NCBI RefSeq assembly: GCF_034669705.1
Contig: NZ_JAXMOR010000023.1
Span: forward strand, 8,116-72,115
Length of the DNA: 64,000 bases
Origin: Marinovum sp034669705
GTDB lineage: Bacteria; Pseudomonadota; Alphaproteobacteria; Rhodobacterales; Rhodobacteraceae
Reading direction: 5' to 3'
Below are positions 32,791-42,161 of this stretch, one piece after another. The notes beneath the pieces are model-generated. The model had not been told where the DNA came from. It did not search any database and saw nothing but the letters and a program-made list of their open reading frames with translations. The position numbers were made by a program, and so were the translations under genes. The stretch's first letter is position 1; each line of letters starts with the position of its first letter.

Positions 32791-34416
32791 TCAGGCAGCC
32801 TGGGCCGGGGGCTGTGGCGCGGCGGCAACCAGCGCGCGGGTATAGGCGTGGTCCGGCGCGGTCATGATCCGCGCCGCCGGGCCGCGCTCGATGATCTCGC
32901 CGCTCTTCATCACCAGCACCTCGTCGCAGAGCAGCCGGACGACGTTGAGATCGTGGCTGACAAAGAGATAGGACATGCCGAGCCGCGCCCGCAGGTCGAC
33001 CAGCAGGTTGAGCACGATGGCCTGGATCGAGACGTCGAGCGCCGCGGTGGGCTCATCGAGGATCAGCAGCTTCGGCTCCAGCGCAATCGCCCGCGCGATG
33101 CCGACGCGCGCCTTCTGTCCACCCGAGAGCTGATGCGGAAAGCGGCTGAGCAGCGGCTGCGGCAGGCCCACCAGTTCGGCCAGCTCGGCGACACGGGCCG
33201 CCGCCTTGGCGCCACGCATCCCGGCGATGCGCTTGAGCGGCTCGGCGATGGCGTCACCGGCGGTGCCGCGCGGATTGAGACTGTCGGTGGCGTCCTGAAA
33301 CACCATCTGGATATCGCGCCTCGCGGCATGGCTGGCAAAGCGCGCCGCCGGCGTGGCCGCAATGTCCTGACCGTCGAACAGGATGTTGCCGCTCGTGGGG
33401 TCCTGCAGGCGCACGATCATCTCCGAGGTGGTCGACTTGCCGCTGCCCGACTCGCCCACCAGCCCCAGCGACTGCCCGGCCTTGATCTCGAAGGAGATGC
33501 CCTTGACCGCCTGCACCGGCCCGGCCTTGCCCGGGTAGGTCTTGACCAGATCGACCACCTCCAGCACCGGGCGCGAATGGACCTGATGGTGCGGCTCCGC
33601 GGTGCGGACCTCTGGCGGCAGCAGCCCGCGGATCGTCGCGCCGATGCGCGGCGTGGCGTCGACCAGCCGGCGGGTATAGGCGTGCTGCGGATCGGTGAAG
33701 AGCCGCGCCGGATCGCCCGCCTCGACGATCAGACCGTCCTTCATCACCACGATCCGGTCGCAATATTGCGATGCGAGGCCAAGGTCATGGGTGATCAGCA
33801 TCAGGCTCATCTCGCGCGCCCGGGTCAGGTCGCGCACCAAGTCCATCACTGCCTTCTGGGTGGTGATGTCGAGCCCGGTGGTCGGCTCGTCGGCGATCAG
33901 CAGCTGCGGGTCGCAGGCCAGCGCGATGGCGATGACGATGCGCTGGCACATGCCGCCCGACAGCTCGAACGGATAGGCGTGATAGCGCGCGGCGGCGTCG
34001 TTGATCCGCACCGCCTCGAGCGCGGCGATGGCCTTGGGCCTGGCATCGCGGCGTGTGGCCCGGCCATGGCGGATCAGCACGTCCTCAAGCTGGTGCCCGA
34101 CGCGGCGGATCGGGTTCAGCGCGGCGCGGGGGTTCTGAAAGATCATCGAGATCTCGCTGCCGCGAATGTCGCGCATCTGCCGCTCCGAGGCGTGGCGCAG
34201 GTCCTGACCGGAATAGCGGACCTCGCCGGTGCGGATCTCGCCGCCGGCATCGAGGATGCGCATCAGCGCGTAGGAGGTCACCGACTTGCCAGAGCCGCTC
34301 TCTCCGACGATGCCCAGGGTCTCGCCCCTGGCCACGTCGAAGGAGATGCCGCGCACCGCGCTGACCTCGCCCTTGCGGGTCTGGAAGGCGACCGAGAGGT
34401 CCTTGATCGACAGCAT
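32791..34416 (-). CDS. fused DppD-DppF ABC transporter ATPase
   Basis: A 541-residue protein with two nucleotide-binding domains in tandem. First: Walker A GESGSGKSV, signature LSGGMCQRIVIAIAL, Walker B LLIADEPTTGLD. Second: GESGSGKST, LSGGQKARVGIARAI, LLILDEPTAALD. Both belong to the oligopeptide/nickel (Dpp/Opp) subfamily. A long antisense-derived N-terminal extension is rejected; the ATG at 34416 has AGAGGA upstream and lies 2 bases after the permease stop. It powers the importer encoded by the three upstream genes. Confidence 0.95.
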   Translation of the reverse strand: MLSIKDLSVAFQTRKGEVSAVRGISFDVARGETLGIVGESGSGKSVTSYALMRILDAGGEIRTGEVRYSGQDLRHASERQMRDIRGSEISMIFQNPRAALNPIRRVGHQLEDVLIRHGRATRRDARPKAIAALEAVRINDAAARYHAYPFELSGGMCQRIVIAIALACDPQLLIADEPTTGLDITTQKAVMDLVRDLTRAREMSLMLITHDLGLASQYCDRIVVMKDGLIVEAGDPARLFTDPQHAYTRRLVDATPRIGATIRGLLPPEVRTAEPHHQVHSRPVLEVVDLVKTYPGKAGPVQAVKGISFEIKAGQSLGLVGESGSGKSTTSEMIVRLQDPTSGNILFDGQDIAATPAARFASHAARRDIQMVFQDATDSLNPRGTAGDAIAEPLKRIAGMRGAKAAARVAELAELVGLPQPLLSRFPHQLSGGQKARVGIARAIALEPKLLILDEPTAALDVSIQAIVLNLLVDLRARLGMSYLFVSHDLNVVRLLCDEVLVMKSGEIIERGPAARIMTAPDHAYTRALVAAAPQPPAQAA

Positions 34417-34418
34417 GT

Positions 34419-35297
34419 TCAGGTCCTCTTGCGGGGGTCGACGATGTCGCGCAACCCGTCGCCCAGAAGGTTGAAGGTAAAGACCGCCAGCATCAGCCAG
34501 AGACCGGGGAACAGCGCCAGCCACCACTCGCCGGAGACGATGTAATTCGCCCCCTCGGCCACCATGATGCCCCATTCCGGGGTCGGCGGGCGCACGCCGA
34601 GGCCGATGAACGACAGACCGGCGGCATTGAGGATTGCCCAGCCGAGGTTGAGCGAGACCTGCACCATCATCGGCGGCAGCGCGTTGGGGAAGATGTGCAC
34701 CGCCAGCACCCTCAGGTCGGAGTTGCCCGCCAGTTTCGCGGCCTGGGCAAAGCCCGCGTAGCGGCGGATGTTGACCTCGGCCCGCACCAGACGGGCGTAG
34801 AACGGGATGTTGATGATCGCGGTGGCGATGATGATGTTCTCGACCGTGTTGCCAAGTGCCGCCACCACGCCCATCGCCAGCACGAAGAGCGGGAAGGCCA
34901 TGATGGTATCGAGCAGGCGGTTCAGCACCGCGTCGATCCAGCCGCCCCAGTAGCCGGCGATGGAGCCCAGCACCGAGCCCAGCATGAAGCTGATCGCCAC
35001 GGCCGCGACCGAGATCGTCAGGTCGAGCCGCGTCGCCACGATCACCCGGCTGAACACGTCGCGCCCGAGGCTGTCGGTGCCGAACCAGTGGTCCCGGCTC
35101 GGCGGCTCCAGCGCGCGGGGCGCATCGGTGGCCAGCGGGTCATAGGGCACCAGCGCCGGGCCGAAGAGCGCGCAGCCCACGAAGAAGGCGAGCATGGCAA
35201 AGGCCAGCAGCGTCACCGGGTTGCCCCTGAGCACATAGGCGATATGGCCCAGCGTGGTGTCGCCCTTGCGCGGCGGGGCGAGGGAGGTATCGGTCAT
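34419..35297 (-). CDS. Dpp-type ABC permease (DppC)
   Basis: A 292-residue permease with six membrane segments, the GTDSLGRDVFSRVIVATRLDLTIS motif typical of DppC and the EAA loop ARLVRAEVNIRRYAGFAQAAKLAG. Its ATG directly follows the DppB stop with no spacer, so the two permeases are translationally coupled. Partner of the preceding DppB homologue in an inner-membrane heterodimer. Confidence 0.95.
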   Translation of the reverse strand: MTDTSLAPPRKGDTTLGHIAYVLRGNPVTLLAFAMLAFFVGCALFGPALVPYDPLATDAPRALEPPSRDHWFGTDSLGRDVFSRVIVATRLDLTISVAAVAISFMLGSVLGSIAGYWGGWIDAVLNRLLDTIMAFPLFVLAMGVVAALGNTVENIIIATAIINIPFYARLVRAEVNIRRYAGFAQAAKLAGNSDLRVLAVHIFPNALPPMMVQVSLNLGWAILNAAGLSFIGLGVRPPTPEWGIMVAEGANYIVSGEWWLALFPGLWLMLAVFTFNLLGDGLRDIVDPRKRT

Positions 35298-36314
35298 TCA
35301 GGACACTCCGATCCGCGGGTCGATCAGCGCATAGGCGATGTCGATCACCAGGTTGAGAGCCACGAAGAGCAGCGCCATCGCCAGCACGAAGCCCTGCACC
35401 GCGGCATAGTCGGACACCACCAGCGCCTCGACCGCGTAAGAGCCGATGCCGGGCCAGGCAAAGACCTTCTCGACCAGCACGTTGGCGCCCAGGGTGAAGG
35501 AAAACACCATCCCCAGCGTCGTCACCACCGGCAAAAGCGCGTTGCGGAAGGCATAGGCATAGAGCACCTTGCCCCGCCCCAGACCAGCCGCCCGGGCGGT
35601 GCGGATGAAGTCAGACGACAGCGCCGTGAGCATCGCCGCCCGGGTCATCCGCGCGATCGGCGCCAGGGTGAAGAGCGCCAGCGTCGCCGCGGGCAGGATC
35701 AGCTGCTTCAGCGCGCCCAGCCAGGTAAACCAGTCGCCCGCCAGCGCAGCGTCGATCAGGTAGAAGCCGGTGACATGCGGCGGCGAAAGATAGATGAAAT
35801 CCAGCCGCCCGAGTGGCGACGGCGCCCAGCCGGCAAGGTAGTAGAAGACATAGATCAGCACGATGCCGGTAAAGAACGTGGGCATCGACACCCCCGCCGT
35901 CACCAGCACCCGGCAGAGGTGATCGACCCAGGTGCCGGGCCGCGTCGCCGCGAGAATGCCCAAGGGGATGGCGATGGCGCAGGACAGCACCAGCGCCACC
36001 AGCGTCAGCTCCAGCGAGGCCGGCAGCCGCGCCGCGAGGTCGGCCGCCACCGGCTGACCGGTGGAAATCGCCTGACCGAGGTCGCCCCGCGCCAGATCGC
36101 CCAGGTAGAGGAAGAACTGCTGGATCAGCGGCTTGTCGAGGCCCAGCGCCTCGCGCACCTCGGCGATCGAGGCGGCGTCGGCGGCGGGCCCGGCGAAATA
36201 GGCCGCCGGGTCGCCGGGCAGCGCGCGGGTCAGCAGGAACGAGATCACCACCACCCCCGCCACCACCGGCAGCGCCTGGGCCACCCGGCCCAGGATCATC
36301 CGTGCCCGTGCCAT
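35298..36314 (-). CDS. Dpp-type ABC permease (DppB)
   Basis: A 338-residue permease: N-terminal MILGRVAQALPVVAGVVVISFLLTRALPGDP is the DppB opening, followed by the periplasmic loop with LGLDKPLIQQFFLYLGDLARGDLG and the EAA loop MTRAAMLTALSSDFIRTARAAGLG. The start codon overlaps the binding-protein stop by one base (TGATG). Unlike five other loci here, no stem-loop separates it from the binding-protein gene. Confidence 0.95.
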   Translation of the reverse strand: MARARMILGRVAQALPVVAGVVVISFLLTRALPGDPAAYFAGPAADAASIAEVREALGLDKPLIQQFFLYLGDLARGDLGQAISTGQPVAADLAARLPASLELTLVALVLSCAIAIPLGILAATRPGTWVDHLCRVLVTAGVSMPTFFTGIVLIYVFYYLAGWAPSPLGRLDFIYLSPPHVTGFYLIDAALAGDWFTWLGALKQLILPAATLALFTLAPIARMTRAAMLTALSSDFIRTARAAGLGRGKVLYAYAFRNALLPVVTTLGMVFSFTLGANVLVEKVFAWPGIGSYAVEALVVSDYAAVQGFVLAMALLFVALNLVIDIAYALIDPRIGVS

Positions 36315-37936
36315 CAGACCGAAGCCGAGGTCAGCGGCCGCACGTCAAGCTGACGGTGGAACCAAAACTCGTAATCGCTCGCGCCGTTCATCGCCACGTT
36401 CAGTGCCGGCTGCCACAGCGGGATGCGCGGCAGGTCCTCGAAGGCGATCTCGAACAGCCGCTTGATCTTGGGTGCATACTCGGGCGCCTCCATCGACATG
36501 TGCAGCGTCTCGTCGACCAGCGTCTCGACCTCGTTGTTGAGGTAGTTGGACGAGTTGAACAGATGGCCGTGCTTGTAGGCCCAGAAGAAGTAGTAATCCG
36601 GCGTGTTCAGCCAGCCGCCGAAGTTCTCGAGGTGCAGCGGCAGGCGCTTGTCGACCAGTGCTGCGGTGCGCCAGTTGGCACCGGGGATCTTCTCGATCTG
36701 GGTCTTGATGCCGATCTCGGCGAAGGCCTCCTGCATCAACAGCGCGGTCGGCTCCATCCAGTCGGCAAGGTCGAGGCTGATCGACAGCGGCACCTCGAAG
36801 CCGCCGGCATGGCCCGAGGCGGCCATCAGCTCCTTGGCCTTGGCCATATCCGTCATGTAGGGCGACTTGCGCGGCCAGGCAGTGTCGGTGATCTCGGCCT
36901 CACCGCCCCACATCGGCGCGCCGCGGCCATAGGCGGCGGTCTGGAAAATCGCTTCGTAGGGGATCGCATGGGCCAGCGCCTTGCGCACGTTGGCATCCTG
37001 AAACGGCTCGAATTTGGTGTTCGGGCAGAGGCAGTGGATGCAGTTCTCGATCGGCGTCGAATAGACCTCGACCCCCTCCTTGGCATCCAGCTCGGCGGCG
37101 TCCTTGTTGGGAATGTCGAACGACATCTGCACATCGCCGCGCTCGATCAGCGCCCGCCGGGTGGCCGGGCTCGGCACCTCGCGCAGGATCACCCGGCTGA
37201 AGGCCGGCAGCGGCCCGCCGGTCCAGGCGTCATTGCGCTCGTAGACCAGCTGCTGGCCCTGCTGCCAGGCGGCAACCTTGTAGGCGCCCGAGCCTGCGGG
37301 CGTGGTGTGCAGGTATTCCATCGCCCAGGGGTCGGCCTCGGTAGCATGGGCCTTGGCGACCTCGGCGTTGATGATGAAGGGCACCGGCACCGCGAGGTCC
37401 GGCAGGGTGAGCTTGGAGGGCCGGTCGAGGGTGATCACGAAGGTCGACTCGTCCACAGCCGCGAACTGGTCCGGGCGCTCGAGCCCGCCGGCCTTCATCT
37501 GCACCGTCGGGAAACCACCGACCGACACGGCCCGGTCGAACGACCATTTCACGTCCTCGGCGGTCACCTTGCGGCCATCCCAGAAGGTGGCCTCGGGGTT
37601 GAGCGTGAAGGTCATGGTCATGCCATCGTCGGAGATCTCCCAGCTTTCGGCCAGTTCCGGCACGATCACCGAATAGTCATAGGACAGCCCGCCCCCCGGC
37701 GCCGGCTTGGTGCCGAAGCTGACCAGCCGGTCATAGGCGTTGACCGCCACCTGATAGGACGCGCGGTTGGTGCCGGTGCGGTGCAGGTCGAGCGAGTTGA
37801 TCGTCTGGCCGGTGACCACGACCAGCGTGTCGCCGGTGGCGGCATGGGCCGGCAGCGCCTTGAGAAAGGGCAGCATCGCGGCGCCGATCGTGCCGCCGGT
37901 CAGTTTCAGAAAGTCTCTGCGAGAGGAAGGTGCCAT
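36314..37936 (-). CDS. family 5 peptide/opine-type binding protein with Tat signal
   Basis: A 540-residue periplasmic receptor. The N-terminus SSRRDFLKLTGG followed by a hydrophobic stretch and AHAATG is a twin-arginine (Tat) signal, implying export after folding. The family 5 core is clear: AESWEISDDGMTMTFTLNPEATFWDGRKVTAEDVKWSFDRA. The start is set at 37936 by the Tat motif; upstream codons are antisense to the promoter region. With the two permeases and fused ATPase it forms an importer adjacent to allophanate hydrolase, so its ligand may be a nitrogen-rich amide or peptide-like compound. Confidence 0.93.
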   Translation of the reverse strand: MAPSSRRDFLKLTGGTIGAAMLPFLKALPAHAATGDTLVVVTGQTINSLDLHRTGTNRASYQVAVNAYDRLVSFGTKPAPGGGLSYDYSVIVPELAESWEISDDGMTMTFTLNPEATFWDGRKVTAEDVKWSFDRAVSVGGFPTVQMKAGGLERPDQFAAVDESTFVITLDRPSKLTLPDLAVPVPFIINAEVAKAHATEADPWAMEYLHTTPAGSGAYKVAAWQQGQQLVYERNDAWTGGPLPAFSRVILREVPSPATRRALIERGDVQMSFDIPNKDAAELDAKEGVEVYSTPIENCIHCLCPNTKFEPFQDANVRKALAHAIPYEAIFQTAAYGRGAPMWGGEAEITDTAWPRKSPYMTDMAKAKELMAASGHAGGFEVPLSISLDLADWMEPTALLMQEAFAEIGIKTQIEKIPGANWRTAALVDKRLPLHLENFGGWLNTPDYYFFWAYKHGHLFNSSNYLNNEVETLVDETLHMSMEAPEYAPKIKRLFEIAFEDLPRIPLWQPALNVAMNGASDYEFWFHRQLDVRPLTSASV

Positions 37937-38049
37937 TGGGGGAAGCCTTTCGGATGAGGGAAGGGGCGTTTGGCCACAACTTCGCTCTCCCATGCGCTGC
38001 AAACAACTGTTAAGAACGCACACATCCGCTGCAAGAAACGCAACACTCC

Positions 38050-38955
38050 ATGCGACACCTCCTCATCTACGACATGATCGAAGCGGTCCACCGCTCGGGC
38101 TCGATCCGCAAGGCGGCGGAGGATACCAATATCACCGCCTCGGCGCTGAACCGGCGCATTCAGGCCTTCGAGCAGGAATTCGGCTCGGAAATCTTCGAGC
38201 GTCTGCCACGCGGCATGCGGCTCAACCCGGCGGGCGAGCTGCTGCTGCACCACATTCGCAGCCAGCGGCAGGATCTCGCGCGGGTCAACTCGCAGGTCGC
38301 CGACCTCTCGGGCAAGCGCCGGGGGCACGTCAAGATCGCCTGTTCGCAGGCGCTGCTGCCGTATTTCCTGCCGCGCCAGATCTCGGACTATCGCACCGGG
38401 TTTCCCGGCGTGACCTTTGCCGTCAACGTCCGCGACCGGATTCAGGCCGAGCGCGATCTGGTCAACTTCGAGAGCGATCTGGCGCTGGTGTTCGAGCCGG
38501 CGCATATGGTGGATTTCGAGGTGCTGCACGCGGTGACCCAGCCGATAATGGCGATCATGTCGCGTGACCATCCGCTGGCGCAACGGTCCGAGCTGCGGCT
38601 GCGCGACTGTCTCGACTATGACCTCGTCCTGCCCGGCCCGCATTACGGCGTGCGCGCCTTGCTGGACCGGGCGGCGCAGCGCCTCGGCCGGCGGCTCGAA
38701 CCGGTGATCGAGACCGAGAGTTTCGAGATGGTGCGCCATGCCGCGGCCTTTGGCCAGTCGATCGGCTTTCAGCTGCCGGTGGGTCTGAGCGCGGTGGCGC
38801 GGCCCGAGCTGGCCTATGTGCGGATCTCGGCGCGCGACATTGCCGGCGGCGAGCTGCTGCTTGGCCACCTGCGCGGCCGCACCCTGCCGGTGGCGGCGCT
38901 GAAGTTTGCCCAGCAGCTCGCCAAGGCGCTTGATGCGGTGACCGTGCCGGCCTGA
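38050..38955 (+). CDS. LysR-family transcriptional regulator
   Basis: A 301-residue regulator: N-terminal HTH with SGSIRKAAEDTNITASALNRRIQAFEQEFGSEIFER (residues 15-55; ALNRRI replaces the common SVSRQI), then a two-lobe effector domain. It is divergent from the Dpp-type importer and allophanate hydrolase operon, the classical position for a LysR activator of that operon. The 113-base gap between the starts is AT-richer and probably holds its binding site, but I see no clear T-N11-A palindrome. Confidence 0.92.
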   Translation: MRHLLIYDMIEAVHRSGSIRKAAEDTNITASALNRRIQAFEQEFGSEIFERLPRGMRLNPAGELLLHHIRSQRQDLARVNSQVADLSGKRRGHVKIACSQALLPYFLPRQISDYRTGFPGVTFAVNVRDRIQAERDLVNFESDLALVFEPAHMVDFEVLHAVTQPIMAIMSRDHPLAQRSELRLRDCLDYDLVLPGPHYGVRALLDRAAQRLGRRLEPVIETESFEMVRHAAAFGQSIGFQLPVGLSAVARPELAYVRISARDIAGGELLLGHLRGRTLPVAALKFAQQLAKALDAVTVPA

Positions 38956-38993
38956 GCGGACCGGGCCGCCCCCGAGGCGCAGGCGCCCGTGGG

Positions 38994-39707
38994 TCAGACC
39001 CCGGCGGCGGGCGCATCCTCGGTGGAAACCGTCGCTTTGTGATCGGGGCGCCCGAGCCCCTGCCCCGGCGGCGCGACGAGTGCCCGCGCCAGATGCGCCG
39101 AGGCGGTGACGCCGTCGACCAGCACCGGGCCGGACCGCGTGGACAGACCCGGCCGCAGCCGGGCCATGCCGGCGCAGCCCAGCACCACGGCCCCTGCCCC
39201 GGCGGTCTGCGCCTCGGCGATGCGTGCGGCCAGCCGGCGCTCGACCGCCGGCCCGCCCGCCTCGACCTCCAGCACCGCAAGCCCGGAGGCCAGCACTCCG
39301 ACACAGGCCCCGGCATGGCCATAGGCCTGCACATTGGCCTCGATCACCGGCACCGAGACGTCGAGCGTCGTCACCACGCCGAAGCGGCCGTAAAGCGCCG
39401 CCAGCGCCATCGCCGCCTGCCCGAGACCCAGCACCGGGCAATGCGCCGCGTGCCGCAGGCGGGCCAGTCCGGTATCGTCGAAACAGCCGATGACGATGGC
39501 CTGGACACCAGCGTTGCGCGCCTCCGGCAGCAGCGCCAGCAGCCCGCCGACCGCCGCCGCGCCATCCTCGGGCCCTTGGATCGCCGGCGGGCCGCTGGCG
39601 TTGGTCCAGCCCTGCACATCGGCCCCGGGCAGCGCCGCCCGCGCGACCGAGACCATGCTGTCGGTCATTGCCGTGGTGGAATTGGGGTTGAGGTAGAGCA
39701 GGCGCAC
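38994..39707 (-). CDS. hydantoin/aspartate racemase-family protein, GTG start
   Basis: A 237-residue member of the Asp/Glu/hydantoin racemase family. It opens with LYLNPNST as in hydantoin racemases, and has the two catalytic cysteines in VIGCFDD and VLGCAGM. It should interconvert D and L forms of 5-substituted hydantoins or a related compound, which fits the D-hydantoinase encoded at 18.7 kb even though the two are in different operons. It starts with GTG 3 bases after the deaminase stop and is the last gene of the nine-gene operon. Confidence 0.88.
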   Translation of the reverse strand: MRLLYLNPNSTTAMTDSMVSVARAALPGADVQGWTNASGPPAIQGPEDGAAAVGGLLALLPEARNAGVQAIVIGCFDDTGLARLRHAAHCPVLGLGQAAMALAALYGRFGVVTTLDVSVPVIEANVQAYGHAGACVGVLASGLAVLEVEAGGPAVERRLAARIAEAQTAGAGAVVLGCAGMARLRPGLSTRSGPVLVDGVTASAHLARALVAPPGQGLGRPDHKATVSTEDAPAAGV

Positions 39708-39710
39708 CGG

Positions 39711-40208
39711 TCAGACCCGGGACCGGGCGAGCGCGGCCCAGTCCCGCAGGATCTGCGTGGCCTCGGCGTCCATGTGCTGTTCCGAGGGCATCATCCGCTC
39801 AGAGACCGCGTGGCCGCATTCATGGGTCAGCCGGTCGACATCCACCGGAAAGCGCGCAGCCTCTGGCAGATCGGCAATCGCGGCCCCGGCCTGCGCCATG
39901 TCGGCGGCGTAATAGAGCGCCGTGATGCCGGCGATGTTCATCGCCGCCACGCAGAGCGCGCAGGGCTCGCAACTGGAATAGAGCGCGCAGCCGCGCAGAT
40001 CGACGGTTTCCAGATTGCGGCAGGCATCGCGGATTGCTTCGGTCTCGCCATGCGAGGTCGGGTCGTGGTTCATCACCGAGCGGTTGATGCCCTCGCCGAC
40101 GATCCTGCCGTCCCTGACGATCACCGCGCCGAAGGGCTCGGTGCCGGGGGTGTCGAGCGCCTGCGCCGAGATCTCGATGGCGCGGCGCAGGAAGATTTCA
40201 TTGTACAT
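39711..40208 (-). CDS. CMP/dCMP- or guanine-deaminase-fold enzyme
   Basis: A 165-residue zinc-dependent deaminase. The zinc site is complete: HGE (TSHGETEAI) and the paired cysteines in SSCEPCALC. The PFGAVIVRDG strand is typical of the guanine deaminase/tRNA adenosine deaminase group, and the tail (CGHAVSERMMPSEQ) also resembles guanine deaminases. It removes an amino group from a ring or side chain in the cytosol. The start overlaps the ATPase end by 11 bases, with AAGGA upstream. Substrate probably an amino-heterocycle imported by this operon's transporter. Confidence 0.88.
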   Translation of the reverse strand: MYNEIFLRRAIEISAQALDTPGTEPFGAVIVRDGRIVGEGINRSVMNHDPTSHGETEAIRDACRNLETVDLRGCALYSSCEPCALCVAAMNIAGITALYYAADMAQAGAAIADLPEAARFPVDVDRLTHECGHAVSERMMPSEQHMDAEATQILRDWAALARSRV

Positions 40209-41172
40209 CGGGGGTTCCTTCTTCGGCCGCGAAACAGGCAACGCGGCGGTTGTGGACATGGGCGCGGCGCTGCGGGCGCTCGGATGTGCAGCGGTCAAAG
40301 GCCAGCGGGCAGCGCGGGTGAAAGCTGCAGCCAGAGGGCGGCGAGACCGGCGAGGGCACCTCGCCCCCCATCGGGGTGCGGTCGCGTTGCGGCGCTTCGA
40401 GATCAGGGATCGTCTCGAGCAGCAGGCGGGTGTAGGGGTGGAGCGGGTTGGCAAAGAGATCGGCGGTCGGCTGGATCTCGACGATGCGGCCAAGGTACAT
40501 CACCGCGATCACATCGGCCATGTGGCGCACCACGCTCAGATCGTGGCTGATGAAGAGATAGGTCAGCTCCATCTGCTTTTGCAGCCGTTTCATCAGGTTG
40601 AGCACCTGCGCCTGCACCGAGACATCCAGCGCCGAGGTCGGCTCGTCACAGACCAGAAACTCCGGCTCGCCGGCCAGCGCCCGGGCGATGGAGATCCGCT
40701 GCCGCTGGCCGCCGGAGAACTCATGCGGGAACTTCAGCCCGTCGGCCGCCGCCAGCCCCACGGTGCGCAACAGCTCGTCGACCCGGGCCGAGACCTCGGC
40801 CTCGGGCGTGTCGGGCTTCAGCGTGCGCAGCGGCTCAGCGATGATCCGGGCGACGCGCCAGCGCGGGTTGAGGCTGGCAAACGGGTCCTGAAAGATCATC
40901 TGCAGCCGGTCGCGGTCGCCGTTGAAGGTGATCTTGCCGCCCGACGGCGCATGCAGCCCGGTGACCAGCTTGGCAATCGTGCTCTTGCCGCAGCCGCTCT
41001 CGCCCACCAGCGCGAGGGTCTGGCCGCGCTGGATGATGAAATCGACCCCATCGACGGCACGCAGGGTTTTGCGCGGCTTGCGCTCGATCACCCGGTTGAG
41101 CCAAGGGGCGGAGACGTCGAAGCGGCGTTCCAGCGCATCGACCTCGAGGATGGCATTGGGGCGGAGGATCAT
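40198..41172 (-). CDS. oligopeptide-type ABC ATPase (DppF)
   Basis: A 324-residue ATPase with Walker A GESGCGKST, Q-loop IFQDPFASLNPRWRV, signature FSGGQRQRISIARAL, Walker B LVCDEPTSALDVS, and the C-terminal cysteine-rich tail (GCSFHPRCPLAFDRC) of the Dpp/Opp group. The start overlaps the DppD stop by 4 bases. Second NBD of the importer whose receptor is encoded at 46.9 kb. Confidence 0.95.
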   Translation of the reverse strand: MILRPNAILEVDALERRFDVSAPWLNRVIERKPRKTLRAVDGVDFIIQRGQTLALVGESGCGKSTIAKLVTGLHAPSGGKITFNGDRDRLQMIFQDPFASLNPRWRVARIIAEPLRTLKPDTPEAEVSARVDELLRTVGLAAADGLKFPHEFSGGQRQRISIARALAGEPEFLVCDEPTSALDVSVQAQVLNLMKRLQKQMELTYLFISHDLSVVRHMADVIAVMYLGRIVEIQPTADLFANPLHPYTRLLLETIPDLEAPQRDRTPMGGEVPSPVSPPSGCSFHPRCPLAFDRCTSERPQRRAHVHNRRVACFAAEEGTPDVQ

Positions 41173-42161
41173 GCGGCTTCTCCCTGTTCAACGGTGCCGG
41201 TCTGGGCCAGCCAGCAGGCGGCGCCGGTGGTCTCTTCGCGCGCGATCTTCGGCACCTCGGCGCGGCAGCGCGGCCCGGCGTGGGCACAGCGCGGGTTGAA
41301 GGCGCAGCCCTGCGGGATCGCATTGAGGCGCGGCATCGAGCCGGGGATCATCTGCAGCTCTTCCACGTCCTTGCGCAGCGAGGGGATCGAGCCCATCAGC
41401 CCGGTGGTATAGGGGTGGCGCGGACGGCGCACGAGGTCATCGACGCTGCCGATCTCGGCCAGCCGCCCGGCGTACATCACCGCCACCCGGTCGGCGGTCT
41501 CGGCGATCACCCCCATGTCGTGGGTCACCAGCATCACCGCCGTGCCGCGCTCGCGGCAGAGCCGTTTCAGCAGCGCGGTGATCTGCGCCTGAATGGACAC
41601 ATCGAGCGCGGTTGTCGGCTCATCCGCCACGATCAGCTCCGGCTCGGCGCAGAGCGCCAGGGCGATCACGATCCGTTGCCGCATCCCGCCGGAGAACTGG
41701 TGCGGGTAGCTGTCGATGCGCTCTTCCACCGCCGGGATGCCGACCTCGCGCATCAGCTCCTTGGCGCGCTCGCGGGCGCGGGGCTTGTCGAGGTCGATGT
41801 GCAGGCGGATGGTCTCGACCAGCTGGTCGCCGACCCGGAACAGCGGGTTGAGCGAGGTCAGCGGGTCCTGGAAGATCGCGCCGATGCGGCGGCCGCGCAC
41901 GGCCTGCATGGCGCGGTCGTCGAGATTGTCGATCCGGTCGCCAGAAAGGTGAATGGTGCCGGCAGCGATCCGCCCCGGCGGCTCGAGCAGCCCGAGGATC
42001 GACATGCCGGTCATCGACTTGCCGGCGCCGGATTCACCGACCATGCCAAGGATCTCGCCGCGGCGGATTTGCAGCGAGATACCGTCGACGGCGGTCAGCA
42101 CGCCCTTTCGGTTGGGAAATTCGACGCGCAGGTTCTGCACGTCGAGAACGACATCGCTCAT
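41169..42161 (-). CDS. oligopeptide-type ABC ATPase (DppD)
   Basis: A 330-residue ATPase: GESGAGKSMTGMSIL (Walker A), IFQDPLTSLNPLFRV, FSGGMRQRIVIALAL, LIVADEPTTALDVS, and the tail with GCAFNPRCAHAGPRC. The pairing of a DppD and a DppF is canonical for peptide importers. Starts inside the end of the Atz/Trz-like gene (4-base overlap). Confidence 0.95.
   Translation of the reverse strand: MSDVVLDVQNLRVEFPNRKGVLTAVDGISLQIRRGEILGMVGESGAGKSMTGMSILGLLEPPGRIAAGTIHLSGDRIDNLDDRAMQAVRGRRIGAIFQDPLTSLNPLFRVGDQLVETIRLHIDLDKPRARERAKELMREVGIPAVEERIDSYPHQFSGGMRQRIVIALALCAEPELIVADEPTTALDVSIQAQITALLKRLCRERGTAVMLVTHDMGVIAETADRVAVMYAGRLAEIGSVDDLVRRPRHPYTTGLMGSIPSLRKDVEELQMIPGSMPRLNAIPQGCAFNPRCAHAGPRCRAEVPKIAREETTGAACWLAQTGTVEQGEAA

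Noticed and set aside
30814..34545. A 1243-codon open frame on the plus strand
   Set aside because: It is antisense to allophanate hydrolase and the fused ATPase, both with intact motifs. Its translation is rich in R, H, Q and G with no family pattern, as expected for the opposite strand of GC-rich genes.
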